Shown in pieces: positions 1-9,540 of a stretch of DNA of 64,000 nucleotides. Location: the NCBI GenBank assembly GCA_014529385.2, contig CM043962.1, forward strand, positions 149,352,647 to 149,416,646. The letters are read 5' to 3'. Numbering within the stretch: position 1 is the stretch's first letter; each line of letters opens with the position of its first letter. Both the position numbers and the translations under genes were made by a program. Under the pieces are notes generated by a model, which made no database searches, was not told where the DNA came from, and was given only the letters and a program-made list of their open reading frames with translations. The DNA is from Adiantum capillus-veneris. Lineage: Eukaryota > Streptophyta > Polypodiopsida > Polypodiales > Pteridaceae.

Positions 1-1061
1 TTAGTGTGAGAGTGAGAGAAGTTAGAGAGAGAAAGTTAGATGTGTGTGTGTCTGTTAATAGGACAAAGAGAGAGAGAGAGAGAGAGGGTGGGAGGGTGTG
101 TGTGTGTGGGGTGTGTTCACACGCCACAGTCAGAGGAAGAAGAAGAAGAAGATTATTTTAACATCGTAGGAAACTATCCCAAGAGACCGTAAAGATCTAT
201 CCAACGAGGAAAATACAACAAAGCTCATGCGTTGGCAGTGCTCGGGAAAGACACGTCAAAGCTCGAAATTTGACCGTCGAGTCCGCACAACTGTTGTAAT
301 TTTCCGGAGACGTGCGTCAAAGCTTGAGATCAACCGCCAACGCTCGATGAAGCAACTTTTTTCTTCAATTTTTAATTTGCAAATGCTTGTAAATGCCAAA
401 TTTAGTCCGAAAATTAGCCGAAACGCTAAAAATACCCAAACATTCAAAAAATTCATGGAAAATTCTAGAAATCTTAAAAAATCTTCGGCAATCACAATCA
501 AACATTTTCAACAAGCATAAGCACACCAAAAATAGAAGATTTTAGCAAAAATACAATTTACGACAAAATCAACAACCCGACCCTCAAAAATAGCAAAACG
601 CTCAAAACTCGACCAAGGAGGGCATAAATATGCTCAAAATGATGCCGCAAATACGCACACAAAACAGCTCGTCAAGATCGCAAGATACCAATTGTTTACA
701 AAATTAAACAAAAAGTAATGCAATAATTAGCAAAAAATTATCAAAAAATTGCAAACGTTATCCAAAAAATTGCCTTTTTTGTTTAAAAGTTTTGCACACA
801 TAGGGGATTAGTGCAACCAAATCAAATCACAATTAGCACATCAATTTAATTGCCAAATAATTTCACCAATAAAAATCAAAACTAGGCAATCAAACCTACA
901 AAATTAGGTAAAAATTGACGCATTTGGAGTGTGTAAATCCCTATTTTGAGCTCAAAAATATAGCAATTAATCATTACACACATCAAATATGCAATCAAAC
1001 ATTGAATTAATCATGCACATTAAACACTTTTTAGGCACACACACACACCAATAATTGCAAA
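1..1061. other. A-rich intergenic DNA, no gene seen
   Basis: No ORF resembling a known family is visible on either strand. A short GA run (about 66-87) is followed by a GT run (about 96-110). The rest is A+T-rich, with many runs of A and repeated words such as AAAATTGC. It stops where homology to the right-hand CACTA relic begins near 1062. It could be unidentified transposon DNA. Confidence 0.5.
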
Positions 1062-2790
1062 GTTTTGGTTGGTGGATTGATGGGCTATAGATGACTTGTA
1101 AAAGAGAAGTTCAGAGTGAGTGACATTGGTAACATGTTATAAGAAAATAAAGGTAAAGAAGATAGTCACTCACCTGCTCACAATTACATGGCAAAACTAA
1201 GTTTTTATACCTCCCTGTGTGATGCACACTAGAGTCCATCATGTAGAGCCCATTCTCATGCCATCTAGACACATTTGCAAACCACTTGCACTCGAAGATG
1301 AAGGTATGAAAGGTTCTAAAATTTACCTCTAGTGTCCTTTCAATAGTCCCATAGTACCTGGCCTCTTCACCATTTGTGTAAAAGTTTCCCATGATGCCAC
1401 AATCCAGGTGATTTGACATTCGTCAACGTGGCATGTACAAAAGTGTTTACCCTTTGACCACATAAGTTAAAGGAAATACATTACAAAGTAGAAAAAATAT
1501 ACAATCAATTACAGATATAAAATTTTAAAAACTATACAATATGTTTTAAGTGTATGAGTACTCTACCTTTGGCATGCAACCTCATGCATACTCCCATTCT
1601 TTGTTGGTGATATCCTGTCTACGTGCCTTGGTCATTCTCTCATGGATCCACTCGGCACTAATGAGATCTAGGAAACATACAAGGTGTCAAGGAATCGGGG
1701 TGCCCTCATGCCTCCATGAGATTAAGTCCATGCTTTCCTCTCTTGTAAATTCCTTGCCTTTTCCATTGTCCACAAGTCCACACACTTGGTCATAACCTTT
1801 GCATTGAGGATGCAAAAGTTGTTTACCACTCAGAGTAGATCCATATCCATATTAAAATAATTTTCTCTTTCAACTTGGTAACTATGAAGTCATCCTTGCA
1901 TCCTCCTCATCTTACCACATGGAAGGTATAGAGGGATCAATTTGTGCCAAATACTTTGAATTATAAACAAATGCCTCTTTCCTCTCGCTGCTCCCGTAGT
2001 CACACAAAATCTTTGAGAGCCTTAAAAACGTCTCCAAAAAAAAAATCCATTGTGTATGCACTACTCTACATATAGAGATCTCCTCAGCCTCTCGTGAACC
2101 AAGAGATGGACTTGACTAACAAGAATGGATCAAGAAAATGCATCCTCAATGGTACACATTGCTTCCATGGAAAGCATTTAAGTAGTAGGAATGACATCTA
2201 CTTCAATTTCTCTGAAGCTTACAAATCTACAAAATAACACACAAGATTACATAAGTGCATGTTGAGGATATAGTGTATGTAGAAAAGTTTAGTTGAATAG
2301 AGATATGATGTACCTTATTAACTCCCCGAGTTTGAAAATAGCTTCCCTCACTTTCTTGTCCTAGCATGTGCACATATTCATGGAAAAAATGAACTACAAC
2401 ATCAAAAGATTAAAACAAAATATGGTTTTAATCAGACACAAAATTCCAATATCTAAATGAAATTAGGGAGAGGATAGAAATTGAATGAAAAAATTAGTTG
2501 TAACATCTTGTCCCAATCATGGAAATTAAAATCCATACAATTGAATGCTTTTCTTTGCCTTAGTAAAACCTCATGTATTTAGTTGGTGTGCGGATAGATG
2601 CAATGGGACCCTTCACTTGATCAAGCTCATATTTAGCTAGATTCCATGGGGCTTTAGGAAGTACAATGTTCCCATTGAGGGATCTACATGGAGTGGTGGA
2701 TGTGGGAGACATTGCAAGGACCTCAAATCCTCCTTCACCCCCACAGAGTCTCTTTTTCCCATAATATGGTCCCATAGGGTGTGAGCTACA
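1062..2790 (-). pseudogene. CACTA (En/Spm) transposon relic, left copy
   Basis: Read on the minus strand, 2775-2560 gives a stretch with LPKAPWNLAKYELDQVK, like the region of CACTA TNP2-type transposases before DUF4218. About 2230-1850 gives scattered matches to DUF4218 (LVHE, VVHTQW). 1440-1111 encodes a DUF4216-like block with YYGTIERTLEVNFRTFHTFIFECKW. Frames are interrupted by stops and shifts, so no protein can be made. The block is closely related, including non-coding stretches, to the plus-strand copy at 55704-56870. Element ends (CACTA termini, 3-bp duplications) were not found. Family assignment rests on recalled domain features, not a search. Confidence 0.65.
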
Positions 2791-2822
2791 ATCTTGAATT
2801 TATGTGCATAGGATCCAAGAGG

Positions 2823-2907
2823 TGTTGTATTTTGAAAGGGATTGTGATTATAATGAAAATGAGAGCGACCTGTTCATGGTTGTGCTAGTGTGTTAATTAC
2901 TCAAGAT

Positions 2908-2977
<70 letters not shown>

Positions 2978-3184
2978 CACTAATTAAAGTGGAAAATCAT
3001 AGATATATTGATATATGCAACTGAGTACAAAATGGGCTAGAGTGATGGGATAGCGATAGGATTCAAATAAGGATATGTATTGGATACAAAGTTTGCAGCT
3101 AGCGCTTCATTTATAGACTTCCATTTTAGAGAGGGTTCTCATGTGTGGTGGTGTGGTGGTGTGGATGTGTCACACATCTCAACA
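2823..3184 (-). repeat. Candidate LTR (3' LTR of a minus-strand element)
   Basis: The block begins TGTTG and ends CAACA, a 5-bp inverted terminal repeat. On the minus strand it is immediately preceded by a purine-rich GGGGAGGCT like a polypurine tract, and contains a TATA-like CTATAAAT. It includes a compound TG/AG microsatellite. No second LTR copy or flanking duplication is visible, so this is tentative. Its internal region would lie to the right, where element 1 has inserted. Confidence 0.35.
2907..2973. repeat. Compound (TG)n(AG)n microsatellite
   Basis: About 13 TG units followed by about 20 AG units without interruption. Similar compound arrays occur at 57169-57258 and 63490-63583. Confidence 0.95.
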
Positions 3185-3396
3185 AGCCTCCCCATGTGTA
3201 TCATAGTAGCACCCAAAAATACAAAGGTATCCTCCCTTGAAGAAAAGGGTATAGGATGTCAAACCATCTATCCTAGAGAATTTGACAATAGCATTAGACC
3301 AAAGTGTCTCCCCTTGAGATAATGTATGCCAACCAAGGTGATTAGACAACTACAAATGGTGTTGTGTACACCCCCAATGTCTGACGGGCCAAAATG
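3185..3396. other. Unassigned DNA, target of element 1 insertion (left side)
   Basis: No coding signal recognised. Together with 21506-22132 this is the sequence that was continuous before element 1 inserted; the junction is shown by the CTCAA duplication. It may be internal DNA of the element whose candidate LTR lies at 2823-3184. Confidence 0.4.
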
Positions 3397-3401
3397 CTCA
3401 A
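3397..3401. repeat. Target site duplication of element 1, left copy
   Basis: CTCAA directly abuts the LTR start TGTTATGG. The same CTCAA follows the other LTR at 21501-21505. Five bp is the normal duplication length for LTR retrotransposons. Confidence 0.95.
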
Positions 3402-4336
3402 TGTTATGGTGGTTACGCCGCTAGCGGAAGCTAAACAGCGAGAACTCAACCAACAACAGAATTTGTCAGACGAGGACGGAGCTTGACCCGCAGGCGCATG
3501 GAAACAACTAGGTGGGTGTCAAATCACCTACTCGACCTTCTAATGACAATCACTACTAAGGAAATCAAATCTAAGTTCTAAAATACGCAAGTGACTGAAA
3601 TCCGTACTACGAACGAATGCTATACGAAACAGGATCTAGAATCGTTGAATCGATCTCAAATTCAAGGGGAAGTCTATACACTAGGTAAGAACAACACCCT
3701 AAAGACTTGAACTGCAAAATCAACCTATAACCACTCCGTGCGGTAAACGCGTATGAAGACAGGCCGAAAAATACAGGTGATCGAAACTTGACCCCGATGG
3801 TACTAATGTGTAGCTCTACTCGTTGTGGTTCTATAGATATGTTGCACGCTCTATTCCGACACACGAGTTGGAAGAAAACTCACACCGAAGCTTGTAGGAA
3901 CTTACCACACATAGAAGCCGATAGCGCGCACTCTTGGTATCAGTGCGTAGCTCTCGCCGTTGCTAACACAATGGCGGTGTCGCTTCTCCAATGGCAGCTC
4001 CGTAGCTCGCGTAGCAAGTAGATAAGACTCTCTCTCTCTCTCTCTCAGACACAGTCACGGCGCTCAAAAACTCACTTTGATTAATAATCTGAATCCCCTT
4101 AGGTTACAAAAACTTTGGCTTATATACCTCAGCCTTGGAGGTGAGAACATCTCTAACTAATTACATCAGCAAGTGAAATTACTTCGGGATTACAAGCTGG
4201 AAACTCAATTGAGTCCCGTTACTTAATGAATGGCTCAATTCAAAATCAATGTCGGAAAGACATTTATTACAATCAATGGTTACAAAAATGATGAGTGTGA
4301 GCAAAAATGTGGGTGTGATCCTCTACTGGCTCAACA
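3402..4336 (-). repeat. 3' LTR of element 1
   Basis: Begins TGTTATGG and ends CTCAACA. It aligns end to end with 20568-21500; by eye I count ten differences, all transitions, plus a 2-bp length change in a TC run. A TATATAAG box on the minus strand lies at 4119-4126, about 210 bp from the sense 5' edge. An ACGCGTATG half-site of the internal palindrome lies near 3744-3760. Confidence 0.96.
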
Positions 4337-4371
4337 CTCCCCCCCTCCGCGTTCATGTCGTCCCTGACATG
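4337..4371 (-). promoter_or_regulatory. 3' polypurine tract and upstream hairpin of element 1
   Basis: On the minus strand GGAGGGGGGGAG (4348-4337) touches the 3' LTR, the expected place for plus-strand DNA priming. Just upstream is a perfect 6-bp hairpin, CATGTC with loop AGGGAC and GACATG (4371-4354). Element 3 has the same architecture with a different stem sequence, and the identical 12-base tract recurs after pol at 9505-9516. Confidence 0.85.
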
Positions 4372-4385
4372 ACTTTTATGCTTGG

Positions 4386-5423
4386 TTAATAAAGTCCTGT
4401 CGTCTTGAGCATCTGCAAATGTGATTCGTATCGTAGGTTGCCGATGGTCAAGGTTGGGCCGAATATTTTACTTTCGTGGGTGAAAAAGCCGGTGTAGAAA
4501 GCTTCTTCGAATGTTTGCATGTGGAAGCTAGGCAAAAACATAATCCTCTGGTATAGGAGGTGCAACACTTTTGGAGAAGGCTGCAATGAAAGATCATACA
4601 TCATATCAGTCACTGTGTCGGCCGACGGTAGTAGACTCGAGGTCGTGGCTTTATCTGGCGCGAACACTTCAATGCAAGCTAAGAGAGTCCTGCAAATTTT
4701 CTTGAGCATCTGACACGAAAGGTCAGGAGAGCCAGTAAAGAGCTTGATGGTGCCCGTTAGGGTTTTCACCATGTAGGCTTTACCTATTCTCTCTCCTGCC
4801 TTTGGTCCTGGCATTCTGGGATAATTAAGCCAATTTGGCTTCTTTTCTGCAATCCTACCATGCTCTTTCCAGCTTCTAACTCTTGGCACCGGGCAGAAGG
4901 TTGTATCCTCCCGAATCTCCTTTGGTGCCTCTACCAAGTAGATGAGGTAGGCTGGGTATTTGTTCAGCCAACCTTTCCTCCATCTAGGCTGCGAATCTAC
5001 AATCTTCTTTGATTGTTCCTCTTTTGTGATGTCGCCTTCGTAAAGAGCGACATACTGCTCCTCCTCTATTCTCTTTTTCGTTTTTATCACTTCAAACTTC
5101 ATCAAAGGGAAAGGCAGGCTGGGTTACATCCACTCTTCATGGAGCACTTTTGTGTCTAGTCCCTGAAGTCTAATGGAGATTAGGAGTCTCCTCTCCCATT
5201 CCATTTCCGCCTTGGCACTCTCCTCTGTTGACTTTTCTATTTGGTCATGGAGCCTTTGTTCTTCTTCTTCAGAGATTCCTGAAGTTGAGGCCACCTCTTG
5301 AACTGGGGTTGGATCTTCAATTGTGGTTGCCTCTCCAGTTTCTGGTAGCTCTATGGCTGCTCCACCTGATTCTTCTTGTGGTGTCTCTGTCGCTCTTCTT
5401 TGTTGCTCTTGTAGATCTTGGAG
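4386..5423 (-). pseudogene. ORF3 C-terminal part, separated by stop codons (element 1)
   Basis: This lies in the same reading frame as the upstream 745-codon ORF. It is split from it by TAG at 5424-5426 and interrupted by TAA at 5124-5126. The longest open piece runs from about 5102 to 4386. It carries a compact domain with TFCPVPRVRSW, KKPNWLNYPRMP, YMVKTLTGTIKLF and FEEAFYTGFFTHESKIFGP. Element 3 has a clear homologue at 45.2-46.3 kb, including matching residues where the TAA sits, so the TAA is a nonsense mutation rather than a natural end. The acidic Q/E-rich linker between the stops also reads in frame. The function is unknown; I recognise no enzyme motif. It lies directly before the 3' polypurine tract. 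Confidence 0.8.
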
Positions 5424-7661
5424 CTATTTGCGGAGGGTCTCATTCTCTGTTCTTAGTGTTTGATTTTCTAAAGTGAGCCTCTCCTCTGCTGCCAATGATC
5501 CCTCCGCAATGTGCAACCTTTGCACTTGCTCTAATCTTAGCTCTCTTTGTAAGCTTCGGACCTGGTCTTCCAGAGCTAGTACAAGAGCTCCCTCTTGTTC
5601 GGTTCCTGCTCTGCTAGCTCTAGGGGTAGTCCTGAGTCTAGTGATTGTTCTTTCTTGGAGCTCGACTCTTTCCCTTAGCTCAATGAGCTCATCTTTAGCC
5701 GCCTCTAAGTCGTCTTCCATCCGCTCCCTTGCTTCCTGTGCACTTGTTACTTCTCTTGAAGCCTCGGATAACTGGAGTATCAAGCCGTCTCTCTCGTTTT
5801 TCGCGTCGTAGAGTGATGCTTTATGACTTTCAGATTCAGTCATAGCATTCTCTAATTTCATCTGCAACTCGGCTTCCCTTTGTTTGGCTGTCTCAATCTC
5901 CACTTCCTTTGCCTTGGATCTTTCTTTGATCTTGCTGAGCAGAACATGCACCATGTGCATGTCTTTTTCATCTTCATCTGTCAACTCTAAAGCTTTTTCT
6001 GCCACCACCTCCACTGGCTTCGGCTCTTCTAGTACGTTCTGCTCGTCCAGTTTCTCTTCACTCTCTTTTGTACTCTTTAGTTTTTCCTCTGTCCCTCTCC
6101 GATCATCTTGTTTTTGTAGGGTGATCCCATAAACTGCCTCAAGGGCCTCTGCTTCAGTGTATCCTATCGCTACCAGATCCTCATAATCATTTTTCTTTTG
6201 CTGAATTGGATCTATCTCCTTTTCCTTGGTCTCGGCCTCCGGCTTTTCCATACCATCCGTGTCCATCTCTACTGTGGTCTCTTCCACAATGATTTCCGTC
6301 TTCTTCGGGCTTGGTACATCAGTAAAGGAGGGCTGATTGTCCTCAGTCATCTTGGCTTTCCCTTTGTTTGCTTGCCCATCTTTCTCTTGAGGTTCAGTAG
6401 ACTCATCTACTTTCTTCTTCCCCTTGTCGTCCTTTTTCAGCTCAGCTTTTAAAACCTGTACTTCCTCTTCAGTGTATGGCTCGACAGGTTGCTGCTCCAG
6501 TATAGCCTCTGACTCCTCATAAGCTCTAATATATTGATCATATTGATCAACATGTGGCATGGCTGAGCTAGTTCCGACTTTAGTGGGGTCTGGCACCCAC
6601 TTTTCTTCAAAGTCCCCCTTTAGAGCTCTTTCCGCTCTAAACTGCTCCACCAGTCTTTCCATTCTTGCCGCTTTCTGACTTTTGGTTTGCTTGGGAGCAA
6701 CCTTCTTCTTTGCTTTCTTCATAAGCGGCTCATCCACATCCTCTTTAGGTTCTGAAACTATTTCTAGTTTCCTGCATGCTCTTGTGGACGCCCTCTTGGA
6801 TACTTCAGGCTGTTCTTCCTCCTCATCTGCTTCTCTAAGCCACTCATTCTGGGAGGGAACCTTTGGCCATTGATCTCTGGCTCCAATAGCTTCATAAGCT
6901 ATTCTTGTCAGAACTTCAGCTCCTCCTATATACTTTGGCTTCTCGTTGTGCATGGCAATTACTTGCTCGTGGATGTGTTGAGCGTAATTCACCTCTTTTG
7001 GCATATTGCTCTTCAATGCCCATATGATGGTAGTTGCAATGGCATGGGGTGGTGTCGTATACTTTTGCGGTCTTTTACTGCAAATATGGAGAAACTGGTT
7101 GTACAGTCGGCAAAGGGTTGCCGCTCTTTGGTCTGCCATATCTCCATAGGTTGCATTCTGTTTCTTGGACCCATAAACCTCTATAGCCTCCCTTCTTTCC
7201 CTGACAGAGCTCCCTTTGTTGTGCAGCTTCAATGCATCTGCAATGAGCTGTGGAGTGATCTGTACCTCTACTTTCTCTCCATCTATTGCTGTCAATGTGG
7301 CTTTCCTATCCTTCTGAATGGAGGTTGCCAACTCATACACTCTTCTTGTATCTACACCTGATGGTCTCGAGGTGAAGAATCTGTGCAAGTCTTCCCTTTC
7401 CAGGTACCTGCTGATGTTCTCTGACCTGCTATAATCCACCAATTCTTGTGGGATCATCGGTATATCCACCGCTTGCCCTTGAGGATCTCTGAAAGTCCCC
7501 TGGTAGATCTTTATTCCCTCTTGTTCCAGTACTGCTTCCTCCACCCAAGTTTTGGTTGGCTTGAGGGTTTCTGCTGGAATGTCAAAGGGTTCTGCTTCTA
7601 CAAGAGCATCTTTGATTGTCGGTCTTTTTCTCTTTGTTGCTGATGAATTGGCGGAATCCAT
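5424..7661 (-). CDS. ORF3: post-pol coiled-coil protein of element 1, function unknown
   Basis: A 745-codon sense-strand ORF between pol and the 3' LTR, starting at ATG 7661. Residues 1 to about 270 look globular and may resemble N-terminal domains of plant retroelement extra ORFs (putative plant transposon protein type); that match is from memory. About 290-340 is rich in Lys/Arg and could be a nuclear-localisation or RNA-binding patch. About 390-520 is highly acidic, and about 540-745 has a heptad-like E/K/L/R pattern of a long coiled coil (for example LRERVELQERTITRLR). It ends at TAG 5424, but the same frame continues to 4386, so the original protein was about 1,090 residues. Element 3 keeps a decayed homologue (EVLTRIA motif near 43.68 kb). 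No signal peptide or transmembrane segment is evident, which argues against an envelope protein. It could be a structural or nucleoprotein factor. Confidence 0.8.
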   Translation of the reverse strand: MDSANSSATKRKRPTIKDALVEAEPFDIPAETLKPTKTWVEEAVLEQEGIKIYQGTFRDPQGQAVDIPMIPQELVDYSRSENISRYLEREDLHRFFTSRPSGVDTRRVYELATSIQKDRKATLTAIDGEKVEVQITPQLIADALKLHNKGSSVRERREAIEVYGSKKQNATYGDMADQRAATLCRLYNQFLHICSKRPQKYTTPPHAIATTIIWALKSNMPKEVNYAQHIHEQVIAMHNEKPKYIGGAEVLTRIAYEAIGARDQWPKVPSQNEWLREADEEEEQPEVSKRASTRACRKLEIVSEPKEDVDEPLMKKAKKKVAPKQTKSQKAARMERLVEQFRAERALKGDFEEKWVPDPTKVGTSSAMPHVDQYDQYIRAYEESEAILEQQPVEPYTEEEVQVLKAELKKDDKGKKKVDESTEPQEKDGQANKGKAKMTEDNQPSFTDVPSPKKTEIIVEETTVEMDTDGMEKPEAETKEKEIDPIQQKKNDYEDLVAIGYTEAEALEAVYGITLQKQDDRRGTEEKLKSTKESEEKLDEQNVLEEPKPVEVVAEKALELTDEDEKDMHMVHVLLSKIKERSKAKEVEIETAKQREAELQMKLENAMTESESHKASLYDAKNERDGLILQLSEASREVTSAQEARERMEDDLEAAKDELIELRERVELQERTITRLRTTPRASRAGTEQEGALVLALEDQVRSLQRELRLEQVQRLHIAEGSLAAEERLTLENQTLRTENETLRK

Positions 7662-9504
7662 GGATCCTGTAACTCCAATTTCATAAGTTAGCGTCTTTTT
7701 AGTACTGAAAGCCGAAATGAAGCTTTTAACTATTCAAATGACTTGAAAATTGAAACATGAGCTATTCAGGGCGTAAGGATGCAGGGTAGGTGAAAAAATA
7801 TGCAAACTGGGCTCAAAATCATGCTGGAGACATCATACGCGTATGATGTCTTTTGTGTCAAAATGACTTCATATTGGTTGTGCTTGTAGCTGTTAGTGTA
7901 TACATGAGTATCATATGCTTGGATTTGAGTTTGGATCCCATTTGGTCAAGTTTTGGCTTGTTTAGTCCAGTTCAGGCTCTTGGCAAAATTTTGAAAGGGA
8001 ATTGGATTTTATGATCCAAATTGGATAAAACTTGGTGGTTCACCTTCAAATGGCATGTAGATCACTTCTGTTTGGTGGTTGAAGCCCTGAGGTGCCAAAA
8101 TCACATAGTGAGACATCATACGCGTATGATGTCTTTTAGTGTATTTTTGGACCAAATTTCTCTATAAGCTTGGATTTGGCTTTAGATAGGCTTATTCAGT
8201 GGATTTATGAAGTTTGGATAGATTTTGGGCTAAAAATGGCTCTGGAGACATCATACGCGTATGATGTCTTATGTGTCAATTTTTCATGGGATTGGTTCTG
8301 TGGACTCCCCATGTACTAGTGAAGGACTGTCCCTACTCAAATCTTGGTTTGGACTTGAGTATGTTGGATTTGGGCCAAAAATAGGCTTTAGGTGAAGGAT
8401 TTTCCCTCAATTGGGCTAATGGGGTGATCCACTTGACCAAATGGTTCCAAACTTCATATGTAGCATGTATTAGATATATATAATGGATGTATGATGTCAA
8501 ATGATCTTCTATGCTAGGGTAACCCACCTCTAAGTTCTTGCAAGGTTTGGTTAGGCGGTTGTGCCCCTACCTAGCGTTCTTCCCCATTCCCCGTCTGCTC
8601 TTGTTTCTTGGTTTTGGTCAGTTTTCGCGACAAAAGTTAACGATAAGCATCAAAAGCTTATGGCAACGAGTCTACCTCTCATGTCTGGTGTCCTCTGAGC
8701 TCTCGTAGCAGTCGTAGAAGGCGGTAGAAGGTCGGATGCTCCTGTGTGCTCTTTGCTCCCTCCAAGAAGGTAATAGTGGAAATGAGCTTGAAAGTGAAGT
8801 GAAAAATACTTAACTTCGGACTTCCCGGATCACTTGTTACCAAATTTGACATGTGCTCCTATCTCGTCGTGAAACGCACTTTAGGATTTGAAATTTCTCA
8901 ATTTGGACTCCGTTTGACCTGTTTCTGAGAAATCTGTCCACTTTGCCAAAATTCTGTCATTTCGAGCTTTCCGCAACTTTTCCCGAATTGTACCCAATTT
9001 TTACCATGGGTTGCCCTTATCATTAGGACCATCACCGTCTATTCTTTTCTTTTTTCCGATCTCATTTCACCTGCTTTTTTATTTTTCTTTTACTTTTATC
9101 AAGAAAATCATAAAAAATAAAGGAAAATAGCAAATTGAAGCCAAAAATTTCCAAACATACACAATAAATAGTTGGTAACCCTGTGTATATGAATATACAC
9201 TTATTTGTGATTTCTGGACTTGGATTACCACTTTTTAGCTCCAAAAACACTCTTATTTAGTGATATTTACACGTCTAGAGACCCAAATTCATCATTTGAT
9301 CTCTTCTTGTTGCAAAACAAGGTATATAAGGGCATAAATATTATCAATATCCGCAATCAAACATAAAAATTGCAAAATCATGTAAGACACTTCCCTTGTA
9401 ATATAATTTTTGTTTTTTGTTTTGTTTTGTTTTTTTTGCTTGTAGCTGCTTTGTAGCGTTTTTTTCGCTTGTAGCTGCTTTGTAGCTCCTGTATACCTGT
9501 ATAC
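7662..9504 (-). other. Non-coding spacer between pol and ORF3 of element 1
   Basis: About 1.8 kb without a supported ORF. It contains three exact copies of a 24-bp palindrome, each followed by weakly similar sequence, so the spacer looks like a degenerate repeat array related to the 5' leader. Near 9439-9488 a unit of about 20 bp (GCTTGTAGCTGCTTTGTAGC) is repeated directly, and GTATACCT occurs twice at 9491-9506. Confidence 0.7.
7828..8269. repeat. Three perfect 24-bp palindromes in the element 1 spacer
   Basis: Copies at 7828-7851, 8111-8134 and 8246-8269. Each is the half-site AGACATCATACG followed by its exact reverse complement, centred on ACGCGT. A looser half-site lies near 8485-8500. 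Flanking sequence is far less conserved than the palindrome. Confidence 0.95.
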
Positions 9505-9540
9505 CTCCCCCCCTCCTAGTCTGAGTCCTCCCGGACGACT
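9505..9540 (-). promoter_or_regulatory. Second (internal) polypurine tract with hairpin, just after pol
   Basis: On the minus strand the pol stop codon (9541-9539) is followed by an 8-bp bulged hairpin (AGTC..GTCC, loop GGGA, GGAC..GACT; 9540-9518) and then GGAGGGGGGGAG (9516-9505). The 12-base tract is identical to the 3' polypurine tract at 4348-4337. It could prime plus-strand DNA centrally or mark a former 3' end of the element. Confidence 0.7.

Noticed and set aside
227-520. 97-codon ORF at the left edge
   Set aside because: A-rich sequence with overlapping ORFs on both strands and no recognised domain.
3932-3945. Initiator tRNA-Met-like TTGGTATCAG inside the element 1 LTR
   Set aside because: Sits within the LTR, not after it, and on the wrong strand for this element; the real primer site is the tRNA-Asp type at 20548-20565.
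3788-4021. 77-codon ORF repeated at 20954-21187
   Set aside because: Lies in the LTRs of element 1 on the antisense strand; repeated only because the LTR is repeated.
6870-7361. 163-codon plus-strand ORF, Cys/Leu-rich
   Set aside because: Antisense to ORF3; composition reflects the complementary strand of a Glu/Lys-rich protein.
4386-7661. Envelope-like protein making element 1 a retrovirus
   Set aside because: No signal peptide, transmembrane segment or glycoprotein-like Cys pattern; mostly charged coiled coil.
7828-8269. CRISPR-like array of short palindromic repeats
   Set aside because: Spacing is irregular, only a few copies per cluster, no leader or cas genes, and the DNA is a plant retrotransposon.
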